A DNA stretch of 64,000 bases from Paracoccus alcaliphilus (GTDB taxonomy: Bacteria; Pseudomonadota; Alphaproteobacteria; Rhodobacterales; Rhodobacteraceae), in NCBI RefSeq assembly GCF_028553725.1, contig NZ_CP067124.1:3493426-3557425 (forward strand). Direction: 5' to 3'. Positions within the stretch are counted from its first letter, which is position 1. Each line of letters opens with the position of its first letter. The notes beneath the pieces are model-generated. The model did no database searches. It had not been told where the DNA came from and worked only from the letters and a program-made list of their open reading frames with translations. A program made the translations under genes and the position numbers. Of the stretch, positions 47,750-56,171 are shown piece by piece.

Positions 47750-48700
47750 TCATTTCCTGTTCAGCCCCAGCCGCGCCATCCGGCGATAGAGCGTCGCCCG
47801 CCCCACCCCCAGCGCCCGCGCGGCGGCCGAGATATTGCCCCCCGCCCGCGTCAGCGCGCGGGTGACGGCGGCGCGTTCGGCCCGGTCAAAGCCTGACAGG
47901 TCATCCTCGCGCCCCAGCAAGTCCGCCGCCGGGCGGGGGCGGATCGCGCCCTCGCGTTCCAGCCCGAAGGCACGGCGGGCGGCGCGGGTGGCGCCGATGG
48001 CGATGTCGTCCTTGTCAACGGCCAGCAGGGCGGCGGCCTCCTGCGCCTCGTCGCCGGTGACGACGATCCGCGCATCGGGAAAGCTGGCGCGAAAGAACAC
48101 CGATTCGATGGCGCGGGCGGTCTGCGCCACCTGCGCCCCGATCAGCCGGTTATAGTGGACGGTCTGATCGGCCCGCGCGCTGCTGACGTCCAGCGCCGCG
48201 ATCAGCCGCCCGTCAGGACCCCAGATCGGCGCGTCGATACAGGACATGCCGATATTGCGGGTCGAGAAATGTTCGTCGCGATGGATGATCAGATGCCTGC
48301 CCTCGACCAGACAGGTGCCGATGCCATTGGTGCCCTGCACCGCCTCGGACCAGTTCGCACCCTGCCACAGACCCCAGTCGCGGAACTGCCGGGCATCCGC
48401 CTCGGCCACGCGCTGATCCAGCACCAGCCCATCCGCATCGGTCAGCAGCACATTGCAGCCCGACAGCCCGACCAGACTGTAAAGCCGGTCCAGCTGCGGT
48501 CCGGCAAGGCGCAGGAACTCTTCCATCGCTTCGCGGCGCTGGGACAGTTCGGCACCGCTGGCCCGGTCCGGTTGCCGCCGGTCGCCAGGATCCAGCCCGT
48601 GTTTCAGCATCGAGCGCCGCCACGATGCGGTCAGGGCCGATGTCGCGACCCTGCTTTGCGATTGTTCCACCACAAGATCCGTGTGGTTGCGTGCCGTCAT
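47750..48700 (-). CDS. AcoR-like regulator: GAF plus Fis-type HTH, without an AAA+ domain
   Basis: 316 residues. The N-terminus resembles AcoR-family sigma-54 activators (SQSRVATSALTASWRRSMLKHGLDP...LVGLSGCNVLLTDADGLVLDQR). A GAF-type sensing region has GTNGIGTCLVEGRHLIIHRDEHF and CIDAPIWGPDGRLIAALDVSS. A C-terminal Fis helix-turn-helix closes the protein (RALTRAGGNISAAARALGVGRATLYRRMARLGL). The central AAA+ ATPase with GESGTGKE and GAFTGA is absent, so it cannot drive sigma-54 open-complex formation and probably acts with ordinary sigma factors. The ATG at 48700 follows GGGGGGAATC. Confidence 0.87.
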   Translation of the reverse strand: MTARNHTDLVVEQSQSRVATSALTASWRRSMLKHGLDPGDRRQPDRASGAELSQRREAMEEFLRLAGPQLDRLYSLVGLSGCNVLLTDADGLVLDQRVAEADARQFRDWGLWQGANWSEAVQGTNGIGTCLVEGRHLIIHRDEHFSTRNIGMSCIDAPIWGPDGRLIAALDVSSARADQTVHYNRLIGAQVAQTARAIESVFFRASFPDARIVVTGDEAQEAAALLAVDKDDIAIGATRAARRAFGLEREGAIRPRPAADLLGREDDLSGFDRAERAAVTRALTRAGGNISAAARALGVGRATLYRRMARLGLNRK

Positions 48701-48781
48701 GATTCCCCCCGGTGACCGAGAGTATAGCAAGGAATCGCCGCGATGGCTTACGACTTTGGTCGAGATCGGCGGCCCGGCCCC

Positions 48782-50317
48782 CTACCCTTCGATGATCAGG
48801 ACCTGCCACGGCTCCAGTCCCGCGGCTTCATCGTCCGACAGATTGGCGCGGATCAGCAGGCTCTGGACATTGTCCTGACGGCGAAAGCTGAGGACAGGCC
48901 CCTCCGCGACCATTCCGAATTGCCGCCCGCCGCGCAATGCACTGTGCTTGCGGCGCAGGCCGATCGCCCATCGGTAATGATGCAGCACCGATTGCGCATC
49001 GGCCTCTTGCCCGACGACGGTGCGTTGCAGATGCGTATGCGGCACCGGCAGCCATGGCTGACTGGTCGAAAAGCCGCCATTAACGCCCATATCCCAGACC
49101 ATCGGCGTGCGGCAGCCGTCGCGGCCCCTGTATTCGGGCCAGAACTCGATGCCATAAGGGTCGCGCAGTTCCTCGAAGGTCAGTTCGGCCTCGGGCAGGC
49201 CCAGTTCTTCGCCCTGATACAGACAGACCGAGCCGCGCAGGCACAGCATCACCGTGGCATAGGCCTTGGCTGCCCGGTCATCCAGATTCCAGCGGCTGAC
49301 ATGGCGCATCACGTCATGGTTCGACATCGCCCAGCAGGGCCATGAATTGGGCGCGTTCTGGTCCAGATGCTCGAAGACCTCGGCGATCCGCTGCGCGGGC
49401 AGATCATCGCCGGACAGGAAATCGAAGACATAGGACATCTGCACCCGGCCCGGCACGCCGGTATATTCCTCCAGCAGTTCCAGCGCGCGTTCGCTGTCGC
49501 CGATCTCGCCCACCACGGCGGCGCCATAGGGCGCGATCAGCCGCGCGAACTGTTCCAGAAATTCCAGATTCTCGGGCTGGGATTTGTCGTGACGATGGCT
49601 TTGATGGTTATAGGGATTGACCGCCGGGGCCGTATCCGTCTTGCGCAATTCGGGCGGCAGCGCCGGGTTGTCGCGCAGCTGCGCATCGTGGAAATAATAG
49701 TTGACCGTATCCAGACGGAACCCGTCCACACCCTTGTCCAGCCAGAACCTGGCCACGTCCAGCAACGCCTCCTGCACCTCGGGATTGTGGAAGTTCAGGT
49801 CCGGCTGCTGCACCAGAAAATTATGCATGTAATATTGTTCGCGCCGGGAATCCCACTGCCACGCGCTGCCGCCGAACTGTGCCAGCCAGTTGTTGGGCAC
49901 GGTGCCGTCGGGCTTGGGATCGGACCAGACATACCAATCCGCCTTGGCGTTGTCGCGGCTGGTGCGGCTTTCGCGAAACCACGGATGGCGGTCCGAGGTA
50001 TGCGACAGCACAAGGTCGATCATCACCTTCAGTCCCAGCTCATGCGCGCGCTCGATCAGCCAGTCGAAGTCATCCATCGTGCCGAACAGCGGGTCGATGC
50101 CGCGATAATCGCTGACGTCATAGCCGTAATCCTTCATCGGCGAGGTAAAGAAGGGCGACACCCAGACCGCATCCACCCCCAGCGAGGCGATATAGGGCAG
50201 ACGCTGCGCGATCCCGGCCAGATCGCCGATCCCGTCGCCGGTCGTGTCCTGAAAGCTGCGCGGATAGATCTGATAAATGACCCCGCCCTTCCACCAGTCG
50301 TTTGTCATATCCTTCAT
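48782..50317 (-). CDS. GH13 alpha-glucosidase / oligo-1,6-glucosidase
   Basis: 511 residues, cytoplasmic (no signal peptide). GH13 motifs: GVIYQIYPRSFQDTTGDGIGDLAGI, DLVLSHTSDRHPWF (region I), DGFRLDTVNYYFHD (nucleophile Asp), AAVVGEIGDSERALELL (acid/base Glu) and WAMSNHDVMRH (transition-state Asp). It hydrolyses terminal alpha-glucosidic bonds of maltose, sucrose or isomaltose. AglA of alphaproteobacteria is the closest type known to me. No sugar ABC transporter lies nearby, so the source of the sugar is unclear. The first ATG, with GGTGG upstream, was chosen. Confidence 0.93.
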   Translation of the reverse strand: MKDMTNDWWKGGVIYQIYPRSFQDTTGDGIGDLAGIAQRLPYIASLGVDAVWVSPFFTSPMKDYGYDVSDYRGIDPLFGTMDDFDWLIERAHELGLKVMIDLVLSHTSDRHPWFRESRTSRDNAKADWYVWSDPKPDGTVPNNWLAQFGGSAWQWDSRREQYYMHNFLVQQPDLNFHNPEVQEALLDVARFWLDKGVDGFRLDTVNYYFHDAQLRDNPALPPELRKTDTAPAVNPYNHQSHRHDKSQPENLEFLEQFARLIAPYGAAVVGEIGDSERALELLEEYTGVPGRVQMSYVFDFLSGDDLPAQRIAEVFEHLDQNAPNSWPCWAMSNHDVMRHVSRWNLDDRAAKAYATVMLCLRGSVCLYQGEELGLPEAELTFEELRDPYGIEFWPEYRGRDGCRTPMVWDMGVNGGFSTSQPWLPVPHTHLQRTVVGQEADAQSVLHHYRWAIGLRRKHSALRGGRQFGMVAEGPVLSFRRQDNVQSLLIRANLSDDEAAGLEPWQVLIIEG

Positions 50318-50714
50318 TCATCCACCTTTCCGCTGCACAGAGGACCCGACGGGACAACCGTTCCAGTTAAAGACCCCGCTGGCCGGAATGGAACTTCCGG
50401 GGCATCAATTCCGGTTCACAGCCCGGTCATATCCGCATATTCGCGCATATTGCCGGGCAAAACGGCTGTTATCCCATCACGTTCCCGCCCCTGATCGCGT
50501 GGAGCGATGCGAAAACCCGGCCAGACACCCTCATGCCGACATTGTGACCAAAGGGTCAACCAGCCCGCGCCGCTGAAGTCCGCAAGCAGCGCCCGAATTG
50601 CCGGTTTCCCCGCAATGCCCTGATTCGTGGGCATGGTTCAGGCGGGGGTGCTGGTCGCCAGACACACCGGATCGCCGTGTTTTTGCCTCTGTTCCGGGGT
50701 TGTTGCCAAAGGGA
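50318..50714. other. intergenic region between alpha-glucosidase and pqqA, no gene seen
   Basis: About 400 bases with no convincing reading frame. The only notable motif is GCATATT twice ten bases apart within CATATCCGCATATTCGCGC (50428-50446) and just beyond. The part nearest pqqA is described separately. Confidence 0.6.
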
Positions 50715-50734
50715 TACGGGGGATTTTCCCCGTA
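50715..50734. promoter_or_regulatory. inverted repeat upstream of the pqqA promoter
   Basis: TACGGGG-GATTTT-CCCCGTA has exact 7-base arms. Its centre lies about 63 bases before the transcription start expected from the promoter at 50754-50781, a usual place for an activator dimer. The LuxR-type response regulator encoded downstream of pqqE is a candidate, but no binding consensus is known to me for it. Confidence 0.55.
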
Positions 50735-50753
50735 AATTACGACGAATGTCTGC

Positions 50754-50781
50754 TTGACCCGCAGCGGGGCTGCACTACATT
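50754..50781 (+). promoter_or_regulatory. probable sigma-70-type promoter of pqqA
   Basis: TTGACC (50754-50759) and TACATT (50776-50781) with a 16-base spacer, followed by 46 bases of leader containing GGAGGAGG before the pqqA ATG. It is the clearest -35/-10 pair in the intergenic region. Confidence 0.6.
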
Positions 50782-50827
50782 TATTCAAGTTGCGAAAGCG
50801 ACACCCATGGCATGGAGGAGGAAAAGC

Positions 50828-50920
50828 ATGGCTTGGACCAAACCGACCCTTAAGGAAATCGCCTGCGGCATGGAAATCAATATGTATGCCCCGGCCGAGG
50901 ACGAACCGGTTCTGTTCTGA
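50828..50920 (+). CDS. pqqA: pyrroloquinoline quinone precursor peptide
   Basis: 30 residues starting MAWTKPTLKEIACGMEINMY and ending ARAEDEPVLF-like (APAEDEPVLF). The Glu and Tyr of EINMY are cross-linked by PqqE to build PQQ, and E-x3-Y spacing is intact (Glu16, Tyr20). GGAGGAGG lies upstream; a longer in-frame start (MAWRRKS...) repeats MAW and is less likely. It is the first gene of pqqABCDE and is followed by its own terminator-like hairpin. Confidence 0.97.
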   Translation: MAWTKPTLKEIACGMEINMYAPAEDEPVLF

Positions 50921-50949
50921 TCTGACTTGAGCAGAACTCTGGACTGATG

Positions 50950-50980
50950 CCCCGTCCGAAAGCTTCGGGCGGGGTGTTTT
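50950..50980 (+). terminator. terminator/attenuator between pqqA and pqqB
   Basis: CCCCGTCCGAA (50950-50960) pairs with TTCGGGCGGGG (50964-50974), one G-T pair, loop AGC, followed by TGTTTT. It probably ends most transcripts after pqqA and lets a fraction continue into pqqB-E. An excess of a short pqqA transcript is known in Methylorubrum. Confidence 0.8.
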
Positions 50981-51027
50981 CGTCTGATCCGGCAGTCAGC
51001 CCGATCGGACAGGCAAACGGGGCTTTG

Positions 51028-51909
51028 ATGCGGATCATCCTGCTGGGTGCGGCGGCGGGCGGTGGCCTGCCGCAATGGAATTGCGGCTGCGTCAACTGCA
51101 ACGCGGCACGCGCGGGACGTATCCCGTCGATGAGCCAAAGTTCGGTCGCGGTCAGCGCGGATGGCGAAAACTGGGCGGTGTTGAACGCCTCGCCCGATAT
51201 CCGTTACCAGCTTGCCGCCACCCCTGCCCTGCATCCTGTCGGGCCGCGCCAGATGCCCCTGCGCTCGGTGCTGCTGACAAATGGCGATATCGACCATGTG
51301 GCCGGGCTGCTGACGCTGCGCGAAAGCCAGCCATTCGCGCTTTATGCCACAGCCGCCATCCATGAGGCTTTGGCCGACAACCCGATGCTGGCTGCGGTCC
51401 GTTCCGATCTGGTGCCGCGTCATGTGGTGGCGCTGGACCAGACCATCCAGCTGGCGCCGGGGCTGAGCGCGACGCTGTTCGCCGTGCCCGGCAAGGTGCC
51501 GCTGTATCAGGAGGGCGAGGTGGTCGAGACCGGGCTGGTCGGCGAAACCACGGTCGGGGTGGAACTGTCCGCCAATGGCCGCCGGGCGCTCTATATCCCC
51601 GGCTGCGCGGATATGCCCGACTGGCTGAAGGACCGGATCAGCGGCGCCGATGCCCTGCTGTTCGACGGCACCCTGTGGGACGATGACGAGATGATCCGCA
51701 TGGGCCTTGGCCAGAAGACCGGCCGCCGCATGGGTCACATGCCGGTCAGGGAAACGCTGGATGTGCTGGCCGATATCGACGTCGAACGCCGGGTGCTGGT
51801 GCATATGAACAACTCGAACCCGCTGACAGACCCCGAAAGCGCCGAGGCCGAACTGGCCGGGGCAAGGGGCTGGCATGTCGGGCGCGATGGAATGGAGATC
51901 GAACTGTGA
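51028..51909 (+). CDS. pqqB: PqqB, metallo-beta-lactamase-fold PQQ biosynthesis protein
   Basis: 293 residues starting MRIILLGAAAGGGLPQWNCGCVNC (Cys pair), then SSVAVSADGENWAVLNASPDIR, LTNGDIDHVAGLLTLRE (the N-D-DH metal motif), FDGTLWDDDEMI, GRRMGHMP and RRVLVHMNNSNPL. PqqB hydroxylates the glutamate-tyrosine intermediate. The ATG at 51028 was chosen; the upstream extension covers the terminator. The stop overlaps the pqqC GTG (GTGA). Confidence 0.97.
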   Translation: MRIILLGAAAGGGLPQWNCGCVNCNAARAGRIPSMSQSSVAVSADGENWAVLNASPDIRYQLAATPALHPVGPRQMPLRSVLLTNGDIDHVAGLLTLRESQPFALYATAAIHEALADNPMLAAVRSDLVPRHVVALDQTIQLAPGLSATLFAVPGKVPLYQEGEVVETGLVGETTVGVELSANGRRALYIPGCADMPDWLKDRISGADALLFDGTLWDDDEMIRMGLGQKTGRRMGHMPVRETLDVLADIDVERRVLVHMNNSNPLTDPESAEAELAGARGWHVGRDGMEIEL

Positions 51910-52673
51910 AAGATATCGGCAACGCCCCCCGGTCACGCGAACCTCAGTCACGAGAGGATTTCGAGGCCCGCCTGCGCGCCATCGGGGCCGAGCGCTATCA
52001 CGACCGCCATCCCTTCCATGCGCGCCTGCATGGCGGCCTGTGCAGCCCGGACGAGGTGCGGGCATGGGTCATCAATCGCTGGATGTATCAATCGCGCATC
52101 CCGATGAAGGACGCCGCCTTCATGTCGCGGGTGGACGATCCCGACCTGCGCCGCAAATGGCGCAAGCGGATCGAGGATCACGACGGCGACGTCAGCGAAG
52201 GCGGCGGCATCCGCCGCTGGCTGGCGCTGGCGACGGCGGTGGGGCTGGACCCCGATTATGTCGCCAGCGGCGCAGGCATCATGCCCGCGACACGTTTCGC
52301 CGTGGACGCCTATGTCCGCTTCGTGCGCGACATGCCGCTGCTGGATGCCGTGGCCGCCAGCCTGACCGAACTGTTCGCGCCCAAGATCCACGCGCAACGG
52401 ATCGAGGGGCTGCTGGCCCATTACGATTTCGCCGACGATTCCAGCCTTGCCTATTTCCGCAAGCGCCTGACCGAGGCGCCCGAGGATGTGGCCTTCGGTC
52501 TCGATTACGTCCTGACCCATGCCGATACGCTGGAAAAACAGGACGCGGCGGCGGCCGCGCTGATCTTCAAGACCGATGTGCTGTGGGCGCAGCTTGACGC
52601 GCTGTGGCACGGCTATGTCGAGGGCAATATCCCGCCCGGCGCATGGCGCCCCGGAGAGGGGATGGCAAAATGA
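51906..52673 (+). CDS. pqqC: pyrroloquinoline-quinone synthase
   Basis: 255 residues, TenA-like helical fold, the cofactorless oxidase performing the final ring closure and oxidation to PQQ. Motifs: RYHDRHPFHARLHGG (active-site His), RWMYQSRIPMKDAAFMSR (Tyr/Arg/Lys), EDHDGDVSEGGGIRRWLALA and YDFADDSSLAYFRKRL. It starts with GTG coupled to pqqB and ends in an ATGA overlap with pqqD. Confidence 0.97.
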   Translation: MKDIGNAPRSREPQSREDFEARLRAIGAERYHDRHPFHARLHGGLCSPDEVRAWVINRWMYQSRIPMKDAAFMSRVDDPDLRRKWRKRIEDHDGDVSEGGGIRRWLALATAVGLDPDYVASGAGIMPATRFAVDAYVRFVRDMPLLDAVAASLTELFAPKIHAQRIEGLLAHYDFADDSSLAYFRKRLTEAPEDVAFGLDYVLTHADTLEKQDAAAAALIFKTDVLWAQLDALWHGYVEGNIPPGAWRPGEGMAK

Positions 52674-53002
52674 ACGCCCAGCCAGCCCCACCGCCAGCTT
52701 CCTCGCGGCCAGCCCCGCTGATCGCCCCTGCCGACATTCCCTATCTGCCGCGCGGCGTGCGGCTGGCCGATGACCGGGTGCGCGGCATCCGCGTCCTGCA
52801 GGCCCCCGAACGCGCCATGCAGCTGGATCCGATCGGCGACGCGATCCTGTCCGAACTGGACGGCAGCCGCAGCATGGCGGCAATCATTCACGACCTTGCC
52901 ACCCGCTTTGACGCACCCGAGGACCAGATCGCCGGCGATGTCCGCGATTTCCTGACCGGGCTGATCGAGCGGCGCATGGTCTTCCTGAGGGATCAGCCAT
53001 GA
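52670..53002 (+). CDS. pqqD: PqqD, peptide chaperone for PqqA
   Basis: 110 residues. After a Pro/Ala-rich start, the RRE winged helix-turn-helix reads IPYLPRGVRLADDRVRGIRVLQAPERAMQLDPIGDAILSELDG and ends GLIERRMVF. PqqD binds PqqA and presents it to PqqE. The ATG overlaps the pqqC stop; its own stop overlaps the pqqE ATG, so C, D and E are translated as a coupled set. Confidence 0.96.
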   Translation: MNAQPAPPPASSRPAPLIAPADIPYLPRGVRLADDRVRGIRVLQAPERAMQLDPIGDAILSELDGSRSMAAIIHDLATRFDAPEDQIAGDVRDFLTGLIERRMVFLRDQP

Positions 53003-54135
53003 AGGACCAACCCCTTTCCCCGCAGCCCCGCGACATCGACGGCAACCCGGTCACGCCCGGCCTGCCCATGGCCATGCTGGCCGAGATCACCCATCGCTGT
53101 CCGCTGGCCTGCCCCTATTGCTCGAACCCCATCGAATTGACCCGCGCGCAGGGCGAGATGCCTGCCGAGGACTGGGCCCGCGTCTTCCGCGAGGCCGCCG
53201 ATCTGGGCGTGTTGCAGGTCCATATCTCGGGCGGCGAGCCCGGCGTGCGCCGCGATCTGGCCGAAATCGTGGCTTCGGCGCGGGATGCGGGGCTGTATGT
53301 GAACCTCATCACCTCGGGCATCGGCATCACCCGCGACCGGCTGGAAGAGCTGGACCGGGCGGGCGTCGATCACGTCCAGCTGTCCTTGCAGGGCATCCGG
53401 CCCGACATGGCCGACCGGATCAGCGGCCATCCGGGGTCATGGGACAAGAAGATGGGTTTCGCCGCATGGGTGACCGAAATCGGCTTTCCCCTGACCATCA
53501 ACGCCGTGGTGCATCGCCAGAACCTTGAACGCCTGCCCGACATGATCGAGCTGGCCGAAACGCTTGGCGCGCGGCGGATCGAGGTGGCCACGGTGCAGTT
53601 CCACGGCTGGGCCGACCTGAACCGCAAGGCACTGATGCCGACGCGCGAACAGGCCGTCTTTGCCCGCCAGATCGTGAACGAATCGCGCATCCGGCTGCGC
53701 GGGCGGATGGTGATCGACTATGTGCCCGCCGACCATCATGCGATCTATCCCAAGGCCTGCATGGGGGGCTGGGGCTCGACCGGGCTGAACGTCTCGCCCG
53801 ACGGGACGGTGCTGCCCTGCCATGCCGCGCCCTCGATCAAATGGATGAAATTCGAGAATGTGCGCGAACGCAGCCTGTCGGATATCTGGCACCTGTCGGA
53901 CGCCTTCAACGCCTTTCGCGGCACCGAATGGATGCCCGAACCCTGCCACAGCTGCGAACGCAAGACCGTGGATTTCGGCGGCTGCCGCTGTCAGGCGATG
54001 GCGATTGCAGGCGATGCGCGGGCGACCGATCCGGTCTGCTCGAAATCGCCGCTGCATGCCGGTCTGGTCGAACAGGCCGACGCCGATGCCACCGGCGATG
54101 TCGCGGAATTCATCTATCGGCGGTTGAAGAAATGA
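52999..54135 (+). CDS. pqqE: PqqE, radical SAM PqqA cross-linking enzyme
   Basis: 378 residues. HRCPLACPYCSNP provides the C-x3-C-x2-C cluster for the SAM iron-sulfur centre (Cys34, 38, 41). HISGGEPGVRRDL is the SAM glycine motif. The C-terminal SPASM region has CMGGWGSTGLNVSPDGTVLPCHAA, EPCHSCERKTVDFGGCRCQAMA and DPVCSKSP, holding two auxiliary clusters. It forms the Glu-Tyr carbon-carbon bond of PqqA. It is the last pqq gene here; no pqqF protease gene follows. Confidence 0.97.
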   Translation: MKDQPLSPQPRDIDGNPVTPGLPMAMLAEITHRCPLACPYCSNPIELTRAQGEMPAEDWARVFREAADLGVLQVHISGGEPGVRRDLAEIVASARDAGLYVNLITSGIGITRDRLEELDRAGVDHVQLSLQGIRPDMADRISGHPGSWDKKMGFAAWVTEIGFPLTINAVVHRQNLERLPDMIELAETLGARRIEVATVQFHGWADLNRKALMPTREQAVFARQIVNESRIRLRGRMVIDYVPADHHAIYPKACMGGWGSTGLNVSPDGTVLPCHAAPSIKWMKFENVRERSLSDIWHLSDAFNAFRGTEWMPEPCHSCERKTVDFGGCRCQAMAIAGDARATDPVCSKSPLHAGLVEQADADATGDVAEFIYRRLKK

Positions 54136-54172
54136 GCCACGCCCACCGGCGAAAATCGGACGGGTGACGGGT

Positions 54173-54214
54173 GGCCGGGCACCTCGGGGGGTTGTGCTTG
54201 TGGTGCCCCCGGCC
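54173..54214 (+). terminator. long hairpin after pqqE
   Basis: GGCCGGGCACC (54173-54183) pairs with GGTGCCCCCGGCC (54202-54214) with two extra bases bulged on the right arm and an 18-base loop. No T-run follows. It probably separates the pqq transcript from the regulatory genes, whose promoter would lie between it and 54283. Confidence 0.45.
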
Positions 54215-54282
54215 CTAGACTGCGACATGACGCGGCGGCAGGAGGAGGGGCCTGACGCCATATTTTCAGGGGAGGAAAATCA

Positions 54283-54990
54283 ATGACGACTGCGACCGTA
54301 CAGGGAAATGCATCGCCAGCGCCTCGGCCCAATGCTGACAGGGTCCGCGAGATCCTGATCGTGGACGACCATCCGCTGATGTGCGACGCATTGGCCCTGA
54401 CGCTGAAGATCAGCTTTGGGCTGAAGAATGTCCGCACGGCCCGCAGCCTTGGCGCCGCGATCGAACAGATCCGCGCGCAGGGCGCGCCGGATGCGGTGAT
54501 CCTGGACCTCAACCTGCCCGACGCGCGCGGCGCCGAAGGCATCGTGACCCTGCGCCGCCAGCTGCCCGAGGTGCCGATCACGATGATTTCCGCCGATCTG
54601 GAGGCCGCGATGATCTCGGCCGCGATGGCGGCGGGCGCGCAGGGCTATATCAGCAAATCGCTGAGCCGCGAGGCGCTGGTGGACAGTCTGCGCCGCATGT
54701 GGGAAGGCGAGTTCATTACGCCCGAAGGCTATGAGCCCGAACAGGCGCAGGCCGAGGACGAGGCCCGCGCCGAACTGGCCCGCCGTTTCGCCACCCTGAC
54801 GCCGCAACAGATGAAAATCCTGCGGCTGATCTGTCTGGGCAAGGCGAACAAGGAAATCAGCTATGACCTGTCCATCGCCGAGGCCACGGTAAAGACCCAC
54901 ATCACCGCGATCATGTCCAAGATCAACGCCCGCAGGCGCACGCAGGCGGTGCTGCTGGCCAACTCGATCCGGCTGTTCGAGGCCGGATGA
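54283..54990 (+). CDS. LuxR/NarL-family response regulator
   Basis: 235 residues. The receiver domain (about 22-140) has the acidic pair Asp28/Asp29 in LIVDDHPLM, the phosphorylated Asp75 in VILDLNLPDARG, and Lys in GYISKSLSREAL. The NarL-type helix-turn-helix (about 165-230) reads LTPQQMKILRLICLGKANKEISYDLSIAEATVKTHITAIMSKINAR. The architecture matches ErdR/FlhR regulators of alcohol and formaldehyde oxidation. Its stop overlaps the FIST gene start, and the hybrid kinase follows, so a three-gene phosphorelay is likely. Promoter targets probably include pqqA, but this is inferred. Confidence 0.92.
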   Translation: MTTATVQGNASPAPRPNADRVREILIVDDHPLMCDALALTLKISFGLKNVRTARSLGAAIEQIRAQGAPDAVILDLNLPDARGAEGIVTLRRQLPEVPITMISADLEAAMISAAMAAGAQGYISKSLSREALVDSLRRMWEGEFITPEGYEPEQAQAEDEARAELARRFATLTPQQMKILRLICLGKANKEISYDLSIAEATVKTHITAIMSKINARRRTQAVLLANSIRLFEAG

Positions 54991-56171
54991 TGACGCCCGC
55001 TTCGGCGGCAGAGGCGGCGGACCGGATCCCGGGGCCCGTCGCGGTTCAGGTCGAATGTGATGCGCCCGATCTGGCGGACCGTCTGCTGGCGGCGCTGGCC
55101 CCCCATGATCCGGGGCTGGTGCTGCTGTTCGGTCGCCGGGGCGATCAGTTGGGCCCGGTTGGCGCGCGGTTGCAGCAGGCGCTGGGGCCGGATTGCACCG
55201 TGACCGGCTGTTCATCCGCCGGAGAGATCGGCCCCGAAGGCTATGCCAGCGACAGCATGGTTGCCATCGGCTTTCCCGGCAGCAGTTTCCGCGCCAGCGC
55301 CGTGATCCTGCCCAGTCTGGCGACGCTGCCGGTGTCCGACTGGATGGCATCGCTGCGCCAGCATCGCCGCAGCTTTGGCGCCGATCCGGGCCGGTCGCTG
55401 TTCGGCCTGCTGCTGGTCGATGGCATGGCCGGGCAGGAAGATGCGCTGGTCGCGACCATCGACGCGGCGCTGCCCTCGATCCCGGTACTGGGCGGATCGG
55501 CCGGGGACGGGCTGGATTTCCGGCGCACCACCCTGCTGGCCGAAGGCGAGGTCGGCGATGACATGGCCGTTTTTGTGCTGGTCGAAACCGATCTGGCGGT
55601 CAGCGAGGTGACTTTCGCCCATTTTCGCCCGACCGAGACCCGCGCCGTCGTCACCGCCGCCATTCCCGACAAGCGCCGCATTCTTGAACTGAACGCCGAA
55701 CCCGCCGCCGATGAATATGCCCGCCTGACGGGGATCGAGCGCGCCCGCCTGACGCCATCGGAATTCGCGCAATTCCCGCTGCTGTTGCGGATGGGGCGGC
55801 GGCATTATGTCCGCGCGATCAGCGCATTGACCGATGATGGCGGGCTGTCGCTGATGTCGGCCATCGACCCGGGCACGGTGCTGACGCTGGGACATGCCGA
55901 GGACATGACGCAGGGCTTTGCCGAGGCGATGGATTCCCTGCCCTGCACGCCGCTGATGGTGCTGGGCTTTGACTGTATTCTGCGCAGGCTGGCGCTGGAA
56001 CGCGCGGAGCTGACCGATACCATGTCCGAAATGTTCATGCGCTATCGCGTGGCGGGCTTCAACACCTATGGCGAACAGCACAGCTCCATGCATGTGAACC
56101 AGACCTTTGTCGGCCTGGCCTTCATGCTGCCCTCGGCCCAGAAAACGGGGGCCAGCACGCATGTTGCGTGA
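54987..56171 (+). CDS. FIST-domain sensor protein (NosP-like)
   Basis: 394 residues with FIST N (about 35-230: GCSSAGEIGPEGYASDSMVAIGFPG, LGGSAGDGLDFRRTTLLAEGEV) and FIST C (about 240-375: LNAEPAADEYARLTGI, RRHYVRAISALTDDGGLSLMSAI, GFDCILRRLALE, YGEQHSSMHVNQTFVGLAF). FIST proteins are sensory. NosP of Pseudomonas aeruginosa is a haem FIST protein that senses NO and inhibits the co-encoded kinase NahK. The same gene order here (FIST then a kinase without its own sensor) suggests that type. It overlaps the kinase start by 11 bases. Confidence 0.9.
   Translation: MMTPASAAEAADRIPGPVAVQVECDAPDLADRLLAALAPHDPGLVLLFGRRGDQLGPVGARLQQALGPDCTVTGCSSAGEIGPEGYASDSMVAIGFPGSSFRASAVILPSLATLPVSDWMASLRQHRRSFGADPGRSLFGLLLVDGMAGQEDALVATIDAALPSIPVLGGSAGDGLDFRRTTLLAEGEVGDDMAVFVLVETDLAVSEVTFAHFRPTETRAVVTAAIPDKRRILELNAEPAADEYARLTGIERARLTPSEFAQFPLLLRMGRRHYVRAISALTDDGGLSLMSAIDPGTVLTLGHAEDMTQGFAEAMDSLPCTPLMVLGFDCILRRLALERAELTDTMSEMFMRYRVAGFNTYGEQHSSMHVNQTFVGLAFMLPSAQKTGASTHVA

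Noticed and set aside
50531..50788. Minus-strand frame upstream of pqqA.
   Set aside because: It overlaps the pqqA promoter and dyad, has no ribosome site and no recognisable protein features.
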